Assembly (NCBI GenBank): GCA_035533075.1 | Contig: DATLUO010000068.1 | Span: 1 to 64,000 of the forward strand | Reading direction: 5' to 3' | Length of the DNA: 64,000 bases | From: Pirellulales bacterium | Lineage (GTDB): Bacteria; Planctomycetota; Planctomycetia; Pirellulales; JAICIG01 | Part shown: piece by piece, positions 51,022 to 60,022 of the stretch | Numbering within the stretch: the first letter of the stretch is position 1 | How the letters are laid out: every line of letters starts with the position of its first letter | Made by a program: the position numbers and the translations under genes | The notes under the pieces: generated by a model | Told to the model about the DNA's origin: nothing | The model's database searches: none | Seen by the model: only the letters and a program-made list of their open reading frames with translations

Positions 51022-51112
51022 GTAGGGTGGGACAAGCGAGTGGAACGAGCGTCAGTCCACCATCGCCCGCATTGGTGGGCCGGCGCTCGCAAGCTCGCTT
51101 GTCTTACCCTAC
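51022..51112. repeat. Inverted pair of dispersed hairpin repeats
   Basis: GTAGGGTGGGACAAGCGAG-type repeat at 51022-51061 (diverged in the middle) and its inverted partner at 51074-51112 are 12 bp apart. They form a palindrome in the intergenic region upstream of ndh. Confidence 0.85.
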
Positions 51113-51421
51113 ACGCAACGGATTCCGGGTCAATCCTGATGCGGGCCCATCTTCTCGTCACCGATGCAATAAAGGTATCACCAGCCAACACACAACGTCG
51201 CGGCGCGCGCTAGGAGACGGATTCCTCGACATCAGGGCAACGTTCTTCTCGGCTTCTTTTCGTGCAAACCACGGTCGTTCCTGCCCTGGTCGAAAGGCCC
51301 AGCCGAGCAACGACACTTTTGTCGCCGAATTCATGGGGCATCGATCAACCTGCTCGCGCGGTTGGGCGCGCCGGGGGAATGCCAGGCAACGAGGCCGGAC
51401 CTGCGCGGCGGCGAACCGGGG
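51113..51421. other. Intergenic stretch without recognisable genes
   Basis: Apart from the repeat pair just before it, no coding, RNA or repeat feature is supported here. Confidence 0.5.
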
Positions 51422-52525
51422 TCAACGCCTGCCGCCTGCCCGTGGCGGCCTGGCTAACTCGTCGCCGACAGGGCCTGCGACCTGCGACAGCGCGAGAAAT
51501 GGCCGCACGATTTCTTCGCCAAAGCGCCGCGAAAAGCCAGGGCTGGCGTGAGACAGCAAGTGATGGCTGTCCGAAAAATCGGCGTCGCGACACCACGTCG
51601 TGGCGTCGAAGACCGGCACGCGCTCCTCACGTTCAAAGCGGTCCAGATACGATTCGATTTGCTGGCGAGCTTCCGGCGTGTACCAGCTCCGAAACGCCTC
51701 GCCTTCGGGCATCAGATAAAATCCAAGGCGAATGCCGCGGCGCCGGGCCACCTCGACGAACTCGCGTAATGCCCGGTCGGCGGTGGCCGTGATGCGAAAG
51801 TCCCACAGGGCCGGGGCATATTGACGCCGGGCCTCTTCACGCCGCCGCTCGGTCGACTCCCTGTCCGTCTCGCAGACCAGCGGCAGCCAACCGCAGGCGT
51901 CGAGCTCGCGCCAGGCGCCGTCTTGTCGCAGGCGGGTGTCGAGCCAGCCGGGAGATAGCCAGTTCAAGAGCTGAAAGCGGTAGCAAAACGCCGGCGCCAG
52001 CCGCAAGCGCGCCCACTGCCGCAGCCATTTCCGCGGCTGCGAGAGATAGCCGCCGACCACCGCCAAATCGTGCCGATCGAGGCTGTCGGGCCGCATCCAC
52101 TGCTCTTCGCCCCATTCCCCCGGCTCCTGATGCAGCAGCAACGGATGTATCTCGGCCAAAATCCAGCGGGGCGAAATCCGCTGCTGGTGAATACGGTCGA
52201 GGAGTTGCAACTGTTGAATCGGTCCATAGCCGGTCAACGCCAGGTTGAACACGAGCGGCGCATCCGACGAGCCTCCCGTCAGAATATCCGCGGGACAAAT
52301 GCCACTGGCCGACCGCGAGCTGCCGAGGACCAAGAGCAAGGGTGCTCGGGGTCGCGCGGCCAACTGCTCCTTGAGGCGACTGAGCTTGGCACCAAACTCC
52401 GGGTCGCGGACCGCAGGACTAAACTCGATCGTCGCCGCCAGGATTGCTTGGACGGCGACGAGCGTCACGCCCGCCCAATACAAGGCGGCGCGGCTGCGCC
52501 GGGACGACAACTTCTTCGGGTCCAT
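51422..52525 (-). CDS. Membrane-anchored SGNH-like / DUF1574-like protein
   Basis: From ATG 52525 the 367-residue product has one N-terminal membrane helix (ALYWAGVTLVAVQAILAATI). A LLLVLGSSRSASGICP segment resembles the nucleophile block of SGNH-like hydrolases. Near the end DADFSDSHHLLSHASPGFS gives the Asp-x-x-His pair of that fold. This pattern is found in DUF1574-like and alginate/acyl-transfer accessory proteins. The catalytic assignment is tentative. Confidence 0.6.
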   Translation of the reverse strand: MDPKKLSSRRSRAALYWAGVTLVAVQAILAATIEFSPAVRDPEFGAKLSRLKEQLAARPRAPLLLVLGSSRSASGICPADILTGGSSDAPLVFNLALTGYGPIQQLQLLDRIHQQRISPRWILAEIHPLLLHQEPGEWGEEQWMRPDSLDRHDLAVVGGYLSQPRKWLRQWARLRLAPAFCYRFQLLNWLSPGWLDTRLRQDGAWRELDACGWLPLVCETDRESTERRREEARRQYAPALWDFRITATADRALREFVEVARRRGIRLGFYLMPEGEAFRSWYTPEARQQIESYLDRFEREERVPVFDATTWCRDADFSDSHHLLSHASPGFSRRFGEEIVRPFLALSQVAGPVGDELARPPRAGGRR

Positions 52526-52594
52526 CAATGCTCGATGCACTGGTCGCGTGAGCGGGAAGATCGGGCCAGAGTATCGAACGGCCCGCTCTCGGCG

Positions 52595-53257
52595 TCAACG
52601 CGAGTTCTCGGCCCTTGGTGGCCTGGTCCGCCGACTGGTGGTCTGTTGGGCCAGATGGCGCTCGGGCGCCCGGCGGACCGTGGCGACTTGCGCTTCGACC
52701 TTTTGGCTTGTCTCCGGCTTCTCGTTCTCGGCCAAAGTCGGCGGCAACGCGGGGGCCTGCGGGCCGGCGGAGCCGAGCAGCATGGCTTGGCCCACCGGTT
52801 CGGGAGGCGGGGCGTAGCGGCGTTGTCCGCGCAACTCGGGGTGGTGGCTGGCCTTGGCCGCCGTTAGATAAGGGTTGTAGCGAAACGGCCCGAAAAACAA
52901 CAGGTTGCCGCGACCCACCACGTTGAAACGCCAGTTCGCTCCCCAATAATATCCACGGGGATAGTAGGGGCATCGGCGCACGTAGGTCGAAGGCGGATAG
53001 TAGAAGCGATCCATCCAGCGGACGCGAAACGACTGGGGCGTGAGAACCCAGGAAAGTCCGGCCGGATAGGGAGTATAGGGTGCGCTTTCGGTCACTTTGG
53101 CGGGAGTGCCCGACGGCGCGGTGGCGGCGTCAGCCGACGGCGCGGCAACGGTCTCATTGCTTATCTCATCAGCGGTTTGCGGTTCGTACTGTTCGGCGGC
53201 GCTGGTTCGCAGGGCCATCGTCACCAAAACGGCGCAGCAAAGAGCGGAGAGCTTCAT
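52595..53257 (-). CDS. Secreted Pro/Tyr-rich protein
   Basis: From ATG 53257 a signal peptide (MKLSALCCAVLVTMALRTSAA) leads into a 220-residue protein. It has an Ala/Pro/Thr-rich linker, an aromatic core (RVRWMDRFYYPPSTYVRRCP, YYPRGYYWGANWRFNVVGRG) and a charged C-terminal tail. Family unknown; probably a cell-surface or stalk component. Confidence 0.6.
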   Translation of the reverse strand: MKLSALCCAVLVTMALRTSAAEQYEPQTADEISNETVAAPSADAATAPSGTPAKVTESAPYTPYPAGLSWVLTPQSFRVRWMDRFYYPPSTYVRRCPYYPRGYYWGANWRFNVVGRGNLLFFGPFRYNPYLTAAKASHHPELRGQRRYAPPPEPVGQAMLLGSAGPQAPALPPTLAENEKPETSQKVEAQVATVRRAPERHLAQQTTSRRTRPPRAENSR

Positions 53258-53532
53258 CGTCGTCGGGGCCTCTGAAAAGAACAAGGTCGTACCTTGTATG
53301 GCAATCGGTCGAAAATGCCTGTGCATTGGGAGAAGTTGGTTGAACTGACAAACTTTGCCGGAACCGCCTGACCTGCCACAAGCAGGTGCTTCGTCGCCGG
53401 CCTCGCCGCCGTAGATCGGCGAGGAAACGGCCGTTTGACGCTGCGCATGGGGCGTCGTAAAATGAAACCCTGGCAGCCTGTAGGTTGCCGCTGCATTTCG
53501 GCATTGTTTGTCTTATTCGCGAGCGACGAAGC

Positions 53533-53958
53533 GTGATTGCTACGCCGCGGTTACTTGCTCTGAGGTTGTCTGTATCCGCTCGGCGAGCGGCGTGGCTCTG
53601 TTTTGCCGTGGCTTTGTGCTTGGCCGGGCCATCCCAGGTGGATGCGTCGTGCGGTGACTATGTCATGGTAGGCAGGCACGGCACGACCGTGGACGGACAC
53701 TTCGCCTCCCCGTCCGATTCGCATACGCCTTTAGCGCCTATGACCCGATGCCGAGGGCCGAACTGTCAGAGGCAGACCCCCGCGCCGACCGCTCCTTCGC
53801 GCGGTCTTGTCACGCTACGAACGATCGAGCGTGCCTGCGGGATCAGCACCTCTGACCGGCCAGCACTCGCAACGGCCTGGTTTATGGCCGATCGCACGCT
53901 CAAGCCGCTCGACGGTCATCATCTTCCCATCGAGCACCCTCCTCGGCCCCATGGCTAA
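53533..53958 (+). CDS. Small secreted protein with cysteine pairs
   Basis: From GTG 53533 the 141-residue product has a signal-like stretch (AAWLCFAVALCLAGPSQVDA) followed by SCGDYVMVGRHG and MTRCRGPNCQRQ, which contain conserved-looking cysteines. A TTG at 53485 is an alternative start. The role is unknown. The intergenic 53258-53532 holds no other feature. Confidence 0.55.
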   Translation: MIATPRLLALRLSVSARRAAWLCFAVALCLAGPSQVDASCGDYVMVGRHGTTVDGHFASPSDSHTPLAPMTRCRGPNCQRQTPAPTAPSRGLVTLRTIERACGISTSDRPALATAWFMADRTLKPLDGHHLPIEHPPRPHG

Positions 53959-53964
53959 AACATC

Positions 53965-54110
53965 GTAAGGTGGGACCAGCGGGCTTGCGAGCGCCGGCCC
54001 ACCGAGTTGAGGCCTCGGGTTTCAGGCGTCAGGACAAACTACTTGGTGCCTGGTGCCTGACGCAGAACGATGGTAGGCCGGAGCTCGCAAGCTCGCTTTT
54101 TCCACCCTAC
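53965..54110. repeat. Composite palindrome: hairpin-repeat arms around CCTGAYG heptamers
   Basis: Outer arms are opposite copies of the GTAGGGTGGGACCAGCG-type repeat (53965-54003 and 54072-54110). Between them CCTGACG-type units occur in both orientations (complement near 54022-54033; CCTGGTG and CCTGACG at 54049-54062). The architecture repeats that of 25817-25973 with a different heptamer inside. Confidence 0.85.
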
Positions 54111-54177
54111 GCCCGCGTGCAATCGTTCCTCCTCAGCTTTATACCAGCCTTCGGGGCCGCGCCAAACGGCGTCGTTG

Positions 54178-54220
54178 ATCCCTTATCCCTCATCCCTCAT
54201 CCCTCATCCCACTATCCCTC
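54178..54220. repeat. ATCCCTC heptamer array upstream of the cytochrome gene
   Basis: ATCCCTT, three ATCCCTC, ATCCCAC, a single T and a further ATCCCTC end 9 bp before the start codon, again where a ribosome site would be. Confidence 0.85.
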
Positions 54221-54229
54221 ATCGTTGCT

Positions 54230-57073
54230 ATGACCACCGCTTCAACCGCGCCGCCGGAACCACGGCCGGCGCCAAAAAAATATGTCCGCGCAGTCGGTCC
54301 GCGACTGCGCAAGCTGCTCTATCTGGTGTTCGCCTTGCTGGCGCTGCTCGGCGCCAACTCGGGCTACCTGGCCAGCATCACCGCCCTGGAAGCCCTCACC
54401 GGCCGCACGTATCAGAACTACTTCTATCAATACATGTTTCTGGGGCACCTCATTCTCGGCTTCGTTCTCATCGCCCCCTTCATCGCCTTCGGCTTGATCC
54501 ACATGCTCAATTCGTGGAGCCGCCGCAATCGCCGCGCGGTGCGCGTGGGCTACGCCTTGTTCGCCGTCTCGATTCTGGTGCTCGTCACCGGCGTGCTGCT
54601 GACCCGCGTCGCCGGCCTGTTCGAGCTGAAGCAGCCGCAAACGCGCTGGCTGGTTTACTGGCTGCACGTGGCCTGCCCGTTGGCCGCCGGCTGGCTCTAC
54701 TGGCTGCACCGCCTGGCCGGCCCGCGCATCAAGTGGAAAGTCGGCTTCGCCTACTCCGGCGTGGTGGGCGTGGTCGTGCTGGCCATGGTCGCGCTGCACG
54801 CCCAAGACCCGCGCAAGTGGAACGTGGCCGGACCCAAAGACGGCGAGAAATACTTCAAGCCCTCCGAGGCCATCACGGCCACGGGCAACTTCATCCCTGC
54901 CAAAACGCTGATGATGGACAATTACTGCCTGAAGTGCCATCAAGACGCCTTCCAGGGCTGGTTCCACAGCGCACACCACCTCAGCTCATTCAACAACCCG
55001 GCCTACCTGGCCAGCGTGCGCGAGACGCGCGAGGTGGCGCTGAAGCGCGACGGCAGCGTGCAAGCCTCGCGTTGGTGCGCGGGTTGCCACGATCCGGTTC
55101 CGTTCTTCAGCGGCGCTTTCGACGATCCGAAGTTCGACGTGGTGAAAGACCCCACCTCGCAGGCCGGCATCACCTGCACCGCCTGCCACGCTATCACCAA
55201 CGTCGACAGCACGATCGGCAATGCCGACTACACCATCGAGGAGCCGATCCATTACCCGTTCGCCTTCAGCGACAACGCCGTGCTGCAATACATCAACAAC
55301 CAGCTCATCAAGGCCAAGCCGTCGTTCCACAAGAAGACGTTCTTGAAAGATTTTCACAAGACGGCCGAGTTCTGCTCGACCTGCCACAAGGTGAACCTGC
55401 CGAAAGACGTGACGCACTACAAAGATTTTCTCCGCGGGCAGAACCATTACGATCCGTACCTGCTCAGCGGCGTGTCGGGGCATGGTGCGAAGAGCTTCTA
55501 TTATCCCGACAAGGCCAAGACCAACTGCTCCCAGTGCCACATGCCGCTGGAGAAGTCGAACGACTTCGGGGCGAAGCTGTTCGGCGACGCCACGGAGCTG
55601 AGCATCCACAGCCATTTCTTTCCGGCGGCCAACACGGCCCTGGCTTGGTTCAACAATGCCCCAGCGGCGATGGCCGCCGAGCGGAAGTTTTTGGAAGGCG
55701 TGATGCGGGTCGATATTTTCGGCGTGCGCGAAGGCGGCGGCATCGACGGCAAGCTGATCGCGCCCTTGCGGCCCAAGCTGCCCACGCTCAAACCGGGCCG
55801 GCGTTACCTGCTGGAAACGGTGATCCGCACGCTCAAGGTCGGGCATCTTTTTACCCAGGGCACGGTCGATTCCAACGAAGTCTGGGTCGATGTCGCGGTG
55901 ACCAGCGGCGACCGCGTGATCGGCCGCAACGGCGGCATCGGCGACGACGGCGAAGTCGATCCCTGGTCGCACTTCGTCAACGTGTTCATGCTCGACCGCG
56001 ACGGCAACCGCATCGACCGCCGCAACCCGCAAGACATCTTTGTGCCGCTTTACAACCACCAGATTCCGCCGGGCGCCGGGCAAGTGGTGCATTATGAGCT
56101 GCGGTTGCCCGACGACCTGACGCGGCCGGTGACGATCGAGATGAAGCTGCAATACCGCAAGTTCGACCAGCGGTACCTGGATTACATCACCAAGTCGGCC
56201 AAGCCGGGCGACAATCCGATTCGCGGCTACACGCCGGGCCAGCCGTTCCGCAACGATTTGCCGGTGACGACGCTGGCGGTCGATCGCGTGACGCTGCCGG
56301 TGGAAGGCGTCGAGGCGAAAACGCAGATCGTCGAGTCAAAGATCGACCCCTGGCAGCGCTGGAACGATTACGGCATCGGCCTATTGTTGGAAGGACAGGG
56401 CGGGGCCAAGGGCGAGCTGAAGCAGGCCGAAGAGGCGTTCAATCGCGTGGAGGAACTGGGCCGCTACGACGGGCCGCTCAACCTGGCCCGCGTGTACTTC
56501 ACCGAAGGGCGGCTCGACGAGGCCGTCGACGCCCTGAAACGGGCGGCCGAATTCACCAGTCCACCCGCACCGAGCTGGACCATGAACTGGCTGAGCGGGC
56601 AGATCAATCGCCAGCAAGGCCACTTGGTCGAGGCCGAAAGGAATTTTCGTAGCGTGTTGGAAGAGAAAACGCAGGAGATGATCGACCGCAATTTCGACTT
56701 CAGCCTCGACTATGAGGTGATCAACCTGCTGGGGCAAACGCTGTTCGACCTGGCCAAGCAATCGCACGGCCCCAAACGGCAGGCCCAGCGAGAGGCGTAT
56801 CTGCGGCAAGCGGTCGGAGAGTTCGAAAAGACGCTCACGCTCGACAGCGAGAACGTGGCCGCGCATTTCAACCTGCAGCACCTTTACGCCCAGCTCGGCG
56901 AGAAGCAAAAATCGGAAGAGCATCACAAGCTGCACCTGCGGTACAAGTCCGACGACAACGCCGGCGACCGGGCGATGGCGCTGGCCCGCCAAAAGTATCC
57001 GGCGGCCAATCACGCCGCCGAATCGGTGGTCGTGTATTCCTTGCACCACCCTACGGAGAACCCGAATGACTGA
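54230..57073 (+). CDS. Membrane-bound five-haem cytochrome c with TPR domain
   Basis: A 947-residue protein. Four membrane helices occupy residues ~30-190 (LRKLLYLVFALLALLGANSG; MFLGHLILGFVLIAPFIAFG; LFAVSILVLVTGVLL; VVGVVVLAMVALHA). Five CxxCH haem sites follow: CLKCH 233-237, CAGCH 283-287, CTACH 316-320, CSTCH 382-386 and CSQCH 433-437, with nearby His residues as axial ligands. The C-terminal ~250 residues are TPR-like helices (AEEAFNRVEELGRY; ARVYFTEGRLDEAVDALKRA). It resembles cytochrome c554-type electron carriers. It overlaps the next gene by 8 bp. Confidence 0.85.
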   Translation: MTTASTAPPEPRPAPKKYVRAVGPRLRKLLYLVFALLALLGANSGYLASITALEALTGRTYQNYFYQYMFLGHLILGFVLIAPFIAFGLIHMLNSWSRRNRRAVRVGYALFAVSILVLVTGVLLTRVAGLFELKQPQTRWLVYWLHVACPLAAGWLYWLHRLAGPRIKWKVGFAYSGVVGVVVLAMVALHAQDPRKWNVAGPKDGEKYFKPSEAITATGNFIPAKTLMMDNYCLKCHQDAFQGWFHSAHHLSSFNNPAYLASVRETREVALKRDGSVQASRWCAGCHDPVPFFSGAFDDPKFDVVKDPTSQAGITCTACHAITNVDSTIGNADYTIEEPIHYPFAFSDNAVLQYINNQLIKAKPSFHKKTFLKDFHKTAEFCSTCHKVNLPKDVTHYKDFLRGQNHYDPYLLSGVSGHGAKSFYYPDKAKTNCSQCHMPLEKSNDFGAKLFGDATELSIHSHFFPAANTALAWFNNAPAAMAAERKFLEGVMRVDIFGVREGGGIDGKLIAPLRPKLPTLKPGRRYLLETVIRTLKVGHLFTQGTVDSNEVWVDVAVTSGDRVIGRNGGIGDDGEVDPWSHFVNVFMLDRDGNRIDRRNPQDIFVPLYNHQIPPGAGQVVHYELRLPDDLTRPVTIEMKLQYRKFDQRYLDYITKSAKPGDNPIRGYTPGQPFRNDLPVTTLAVDRVTLPVEGVEAKTQIVESKIDPWQRWNDYGIGLLLEGQGGAKGELKQAEEAFNRVEELGRYDGPLNLARVYFTEGRLDEAVDALKRAAEFTSPPAPSWTMNWLSGQINRQQGHLVEAERNFRSVLEEKTQEMIDRNFDFSLDYEVINLLGQTLFDLAKQSHGPKRQAQREAYLRQAVGEFEKTLTLDSENVAAHFNLQHLYAQLGEKQKSEEHHKLHLRYKSDDNAGDRAMALARQKYPAANHAAESVVVYSLHHPTENPND

Positions 57074-58961
57074 CGAACGTAACGTGACTGGTCCGGACCT
57101 CGATCACGACGAGTTGGAACGCGACGACGCGGTTATCGGCCGCGCGTTCCGCTGGTCATTGGCAGTCATTGTGCTCGCCGTCGCGGCCGGAGCCGGCGCC
57201 TACTATTATTGGACGCGCAAGTCCGCGCCCCTCGCCGCGGCCGAAAAAGAGCTGGTCGTGGCCAATGTGCGCAAATCGGCCGCGGTCGCCATTCCGCAAG
57301 TCCATTTCACTGACGTCACCAGCGAGTCGGGCATCGCGTTCGTCCACGTCAACGGCGCCTATGGCGACAAGCTGCTGCCCGAAACGATGGGCGGCGGCTG
57401 CGCGTTCTTCGATTACGACAACGACGGCGACCCGGACTTGCTGCTGATCAACTCGACCTATTGGCCGGGGCATGAGCCGGCCGGTGCGGCCTCGCCCACT
57501 TCCGCCCTGTATCGGAACGACGGCCGCGGCCATTTCGACGACGTGACGGCCGAGTCGGGGCTGGGCGTGAGTCTTTACGGCATGGGCGTCGCCGTGGGCG
57601 ATTACGACAACGATGGCTGGGTCGATGTGTTCCTTTCCGCCGTCGGCCCAAACCGGCTGTTCCATAACGAGAAGGGGACGTTTCGCGAAGTCACCGGGCA
57701 GGCCGGCGTGGCCGGCGAAGGCGAATCGTGGAGCACGAGCTGCGGCTGGTTCGATTTCGACAACGACGGCGATCTCGACCTGTTCGTAGCCAACTACGTG
57801 CGGTGGAGCAAAGAGATCGACCTGGGGCTGAGCTGCACGCTCAAAGGCGAGGGCCGGGCTTACTGCCGCCCTGACGTGTTCGAGGGATCGTTCCCGTATC
57901 TCTATCGTAACGACGGCCAAGGCAAATTCAGCGACGTTTCGTCCGCCTCAGGCGTGCAGGTGACGAACAAAGACACGGGCGTGCCGCTGGCCAAATCGCT
58001 GGGAGTGGCCCCGGTCGATCTCGACGGCGACGGCTGGATCGACCTGGTGGTGGCCAACGACACGGTGCAGAACCTCCTGTTTCACAACCAGCGCAACGGC
58101 ACGTTTCGCGAACGGGGCGCGATCGCGGGCGTGGCCTTCGACCCCGACGGCAAAGCCCGCGGCGCGATGGGCATCGACTGCGCCTGTTTTCGCAACAGCC
58201 GCACGCTGGGCATCGCCATCGGCAATTTCTCGAACGAGCCGACGGCCCTCTACGTGACGCAGGGCGAGGTCGTGCCCAGCGAAATGCCGATGTTCATCGA
58301 CGAAGCGGTGGCCACCGGTCTGGGACCGCCCTCACGCTTGAACCTGAAGTTCGGGTTGTTCTTCTTCGATTACGATCTCGACCGCCGGCTCGACGTGCTT
58401 ACGGCCAACGGCCACCTGGAAGAAGACATTCAGAAAGTCCAGCAGAGCCAGCATTACGAGCAGCCGCCGCACATGTTCTGGAATTGCGGCAGCGAAGCCG
58501 ATTCGGAATTCATGCTCGTGCCAGAAGCCAACTGCGGCGACGATTTCTCCCGGCCGCTGGTGGGCCGCGGGGCGACGTATGCCGACATCGACGGCGACGG
58601 CGATTTGGACGTGTTGATCACGGCTATCAACAGCCAGCCTCGGCTGTTGCGCAACGACCAGTCGCTTTCGCATCACTGGCTGCGCATGAAGCTTCGCGGC
58701 ACGCGGGCCAACCACGACGCCATCGGCGCCTGGATCGAGGCCGAGGTGGCCGGCGAGACGCTCGTGCGGCCAGTGATGCCGACTCGCAGCTATCTCTCGC
58801 AGGTCGAGTTGCCCGTGACGATCGGCCTGGGCGCTGCGACGAAGGTCGAGCGTCTCACAGTCCGCTGGCCCGATGGCACGCGGCAGGAAGTGCGGGGCGC
58901 GGAAATTGATCGGTTGATCGAAGTCGAGCAGGATACCAGCGTGGCGCTGCGGACGAAATGA
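57066..58961 (+). CDS. FG-GAP/VCBS repeat protein with ASPIC/UnbV domain (CRTAC1-like)
   Basis: A 631-residue exported protein with one N-terminal membrane helix (WSLAVIVLAVAAGAGAYYYW). A beta-propeller of FG-GAP repeats follows, with calcium-type loops DYDNDGDPDLLLIN, DYDNDGWVDVFLS, DFDNDGDLDLFVAN, DLDGDGWIDLVVAN and DIDGDGDLDVLIT. The C-terminal ASPIC/UnbV domain (IGAWIEAEVAG, RSYLSQVELPVTIGLG, VRWPDGTRQEV) ends it. These often travel with multihaem cytochromes and TPR proteins in planctomycetes, exactly as here. The pair probably works together at the cell surface; the substrate is unknown. Confidence 0.85.
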   Translation: MTDERNVTGPDLDHDELERDDAVIGRAFRWSLAVIVLAVAAGAGAYYYWTRKSAPLAAAEKELVVANVRKSAAVAIPQVHFTDVTSESGIAFVHVNGAYGDKLLPETMGGGCAFFDYDNDGDPDLLLINSTYWPGHEPAGAASPTSALYRNDGRGHFDDVTAESGLGVSLYGMGVAVGDYDNDGWVDVFLSAVGPNRLFHNEKGTFREVTGQAGVAGEGESWSTSCGWFDFDNDGDLDLFVANYVRWSKEIDLGLSCTLKGEGRAYCRPDVFEGSFPYLYRNDGQGKFSDVSSASGVQVTNKDTGVPLAKSLGVAPVDLDGDGWIDLVVANDTVQNLLFHNQRNGTFRERGAIAGVAFDPDGKARGAMGIDCACFRNSRTLGIAIGNFSNEPTALYVTQGEVVPSEMPMFIDEAVATGLGPPSRLNLKFGLFFFDYDLDRRLDVLTANGHLEEDIQKVQQSQHYEQPPHMFWNCGSEADSEFMLVPEANCGDDFSRPLVGRGATYADIDGDGDLDVLITAINSQPRLLRNDQSLSHHWLRMKLRGTRANHDAIGAWIEAEVAGETLVRPVMPTRSYLSQVELPVTIGLGAATKVERLTVRWPDGTRQEVRGAEIDRLIEVEQDTSVALRTK

Positions 58962-59034
58962 TGCCGTGTGAGCAATTTCTCGAACCACAATGAACACAAA
59001 GGGCACCAAGCGATCTCTCGGCTGTCCGAGATAT

Positions 59035-59263
59035 ACTTCACGCGGCCGAGAATGAGACATTTTTCCGCGAGCAAAAGCGCTGGCTGGGGCAGAGCTTGGC
59101 CAGATAGCGGCTGGCGCCCATCAACGGCATGGCGGCCAAGCGATGCCCCGGTTGGACGCACCGGGGCATCGTCTGGCCGCCGAGATGAACGAAGTGCCAG
59201 CCTCCAACCTGGCCAGACTCTGCCCCAGCCACCGCCAATGTCTCATTCTCGGCCGCGTGAAGT
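59035..59263. repeat. 229-bp cruciform repeat element
   Basis: Perfect 27-bp terminal inverted repeats (59035-59061 and 59237-59263; ACTTCACGCGGCCGAGAATG and on) enclose a second inverted pair (59082-59102 / 59210-59230, GGCTGGGGCAGAG type). A 21-bp inner stem (59131-59151 / 59161-59181; two mismatches) has a 9-base loop. A partial copy is at 19715-19740. There is no open frame of note inside. It could be a MITE or a structured regulatory element. Confidence 0.85.
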
Positions 59264-59317
59264 GTAGTTGATGCGGTCCGGGCGGCCCTTGAGGAGGCTG
59301 ACACGGCAGACGCCGCA

Positions 59318-59833
59318 CTAAATCAGCGGTCCGCCCGATTGGATCTCGGCGCCGTTGGCGTGCAGGATGTCGATCGCCTGGTCATAGCGGTCGTCGGAGC
59401 GTACGGTCACCACGATGCGGCCGGCCTTGACGGCTTCTTCGTAGTGTTCGGCTTCGTGGCGGCTCATCCCGACCGCAATCAGCGCCCCGACAATCCCGCC
59501 GGCCGCGGCTCCCGCGATCGCGCCGGCGAACAAGGTGCTGAGAAAGCCTCCCAGAATCAGTTCGCCCAAAGCGGGCAGCAACTCCACCTCGATGCCGATG
59601 GCCCACAGGCCCCCTAATCCCGCGCCAGTCAGAATGCCTCCCAACGCGCCCTCGGAGACCTTTTCGTCGTGCTTCGAAGGTTCCGCGGGAATCTGCGTCA
59701 CCTCCACGCTGCGTGCTACCAGCCCGATTTGCTGTTCCATAAAACCCGCCTCGCGCAGTTCCTCGACCGCCTGCTGCGCCATGCGAACTTTGTCGAAAAC
59801 TCCGACGGCCATTTCATGTTGGACCGTGGCCAT
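59318..59833 (-). CDS. General stress protein 17M-like (DUF1269/YflT type)
   Basis: From ATG 59833 (AGGAG upstream) the 171-residue protein has an N-terminal alpha/beta part (EMAVGVFDKVRMAQQAVEEL), typical of heat-induced stress protein YflT. A Gly/Ala-rich hydrophobic centre (GGILTGAGLGGLWAIGI; GAIAGAAAGGIVGALI) and an RIVVTVRSDDRYDQAIDILH end follow. It probably associates with the membrane; function unknown. Confidence 0.75.
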   Translation of the reverse strand: MATVQHEMAVGVFDKVRMAQQAVEELREAGFMEQQIGLVARSVEVTQIPAEPSKHDEKVSEGALGGILTGAGLGGLWAIGIEVELLPALGELILGGFLSTLFAGAIAGAAAGGIVGALIAVGMSRHEAEHYEEAVKAGRIVVTVRSDDRYDQAIDILHANGAEIQSGGPLI

Positions 59834-60022
59834 GCCTGGGACTCCTGAAGTAAATGGAACGTGCGATGAACGGAGATTTGCCGCTCTCATTATACGCCTC
59901 GCGTTGGCCCCATAGAAGTAATTCGGCCGCGGATTTCACGGAAGCGGCGAAAAAATAACTTCGCCCGCATGAATGCAACCATGATGCCAACAGACAGCAA
60001 TTCCGGTAAAATAACGGGAACC

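Noticed and set aside
50994-51551. 185-codon plus-strand frame
   Set aside because: Built from the dispersed hairpin repeats and then antisense to the SGNH-like gene.
54070-56097. 675-codon plus-strand frame overlapping the cytochrome gene
   Set aside because: Out of frame with the five CxxCH motifs and extremely Arg-rich.
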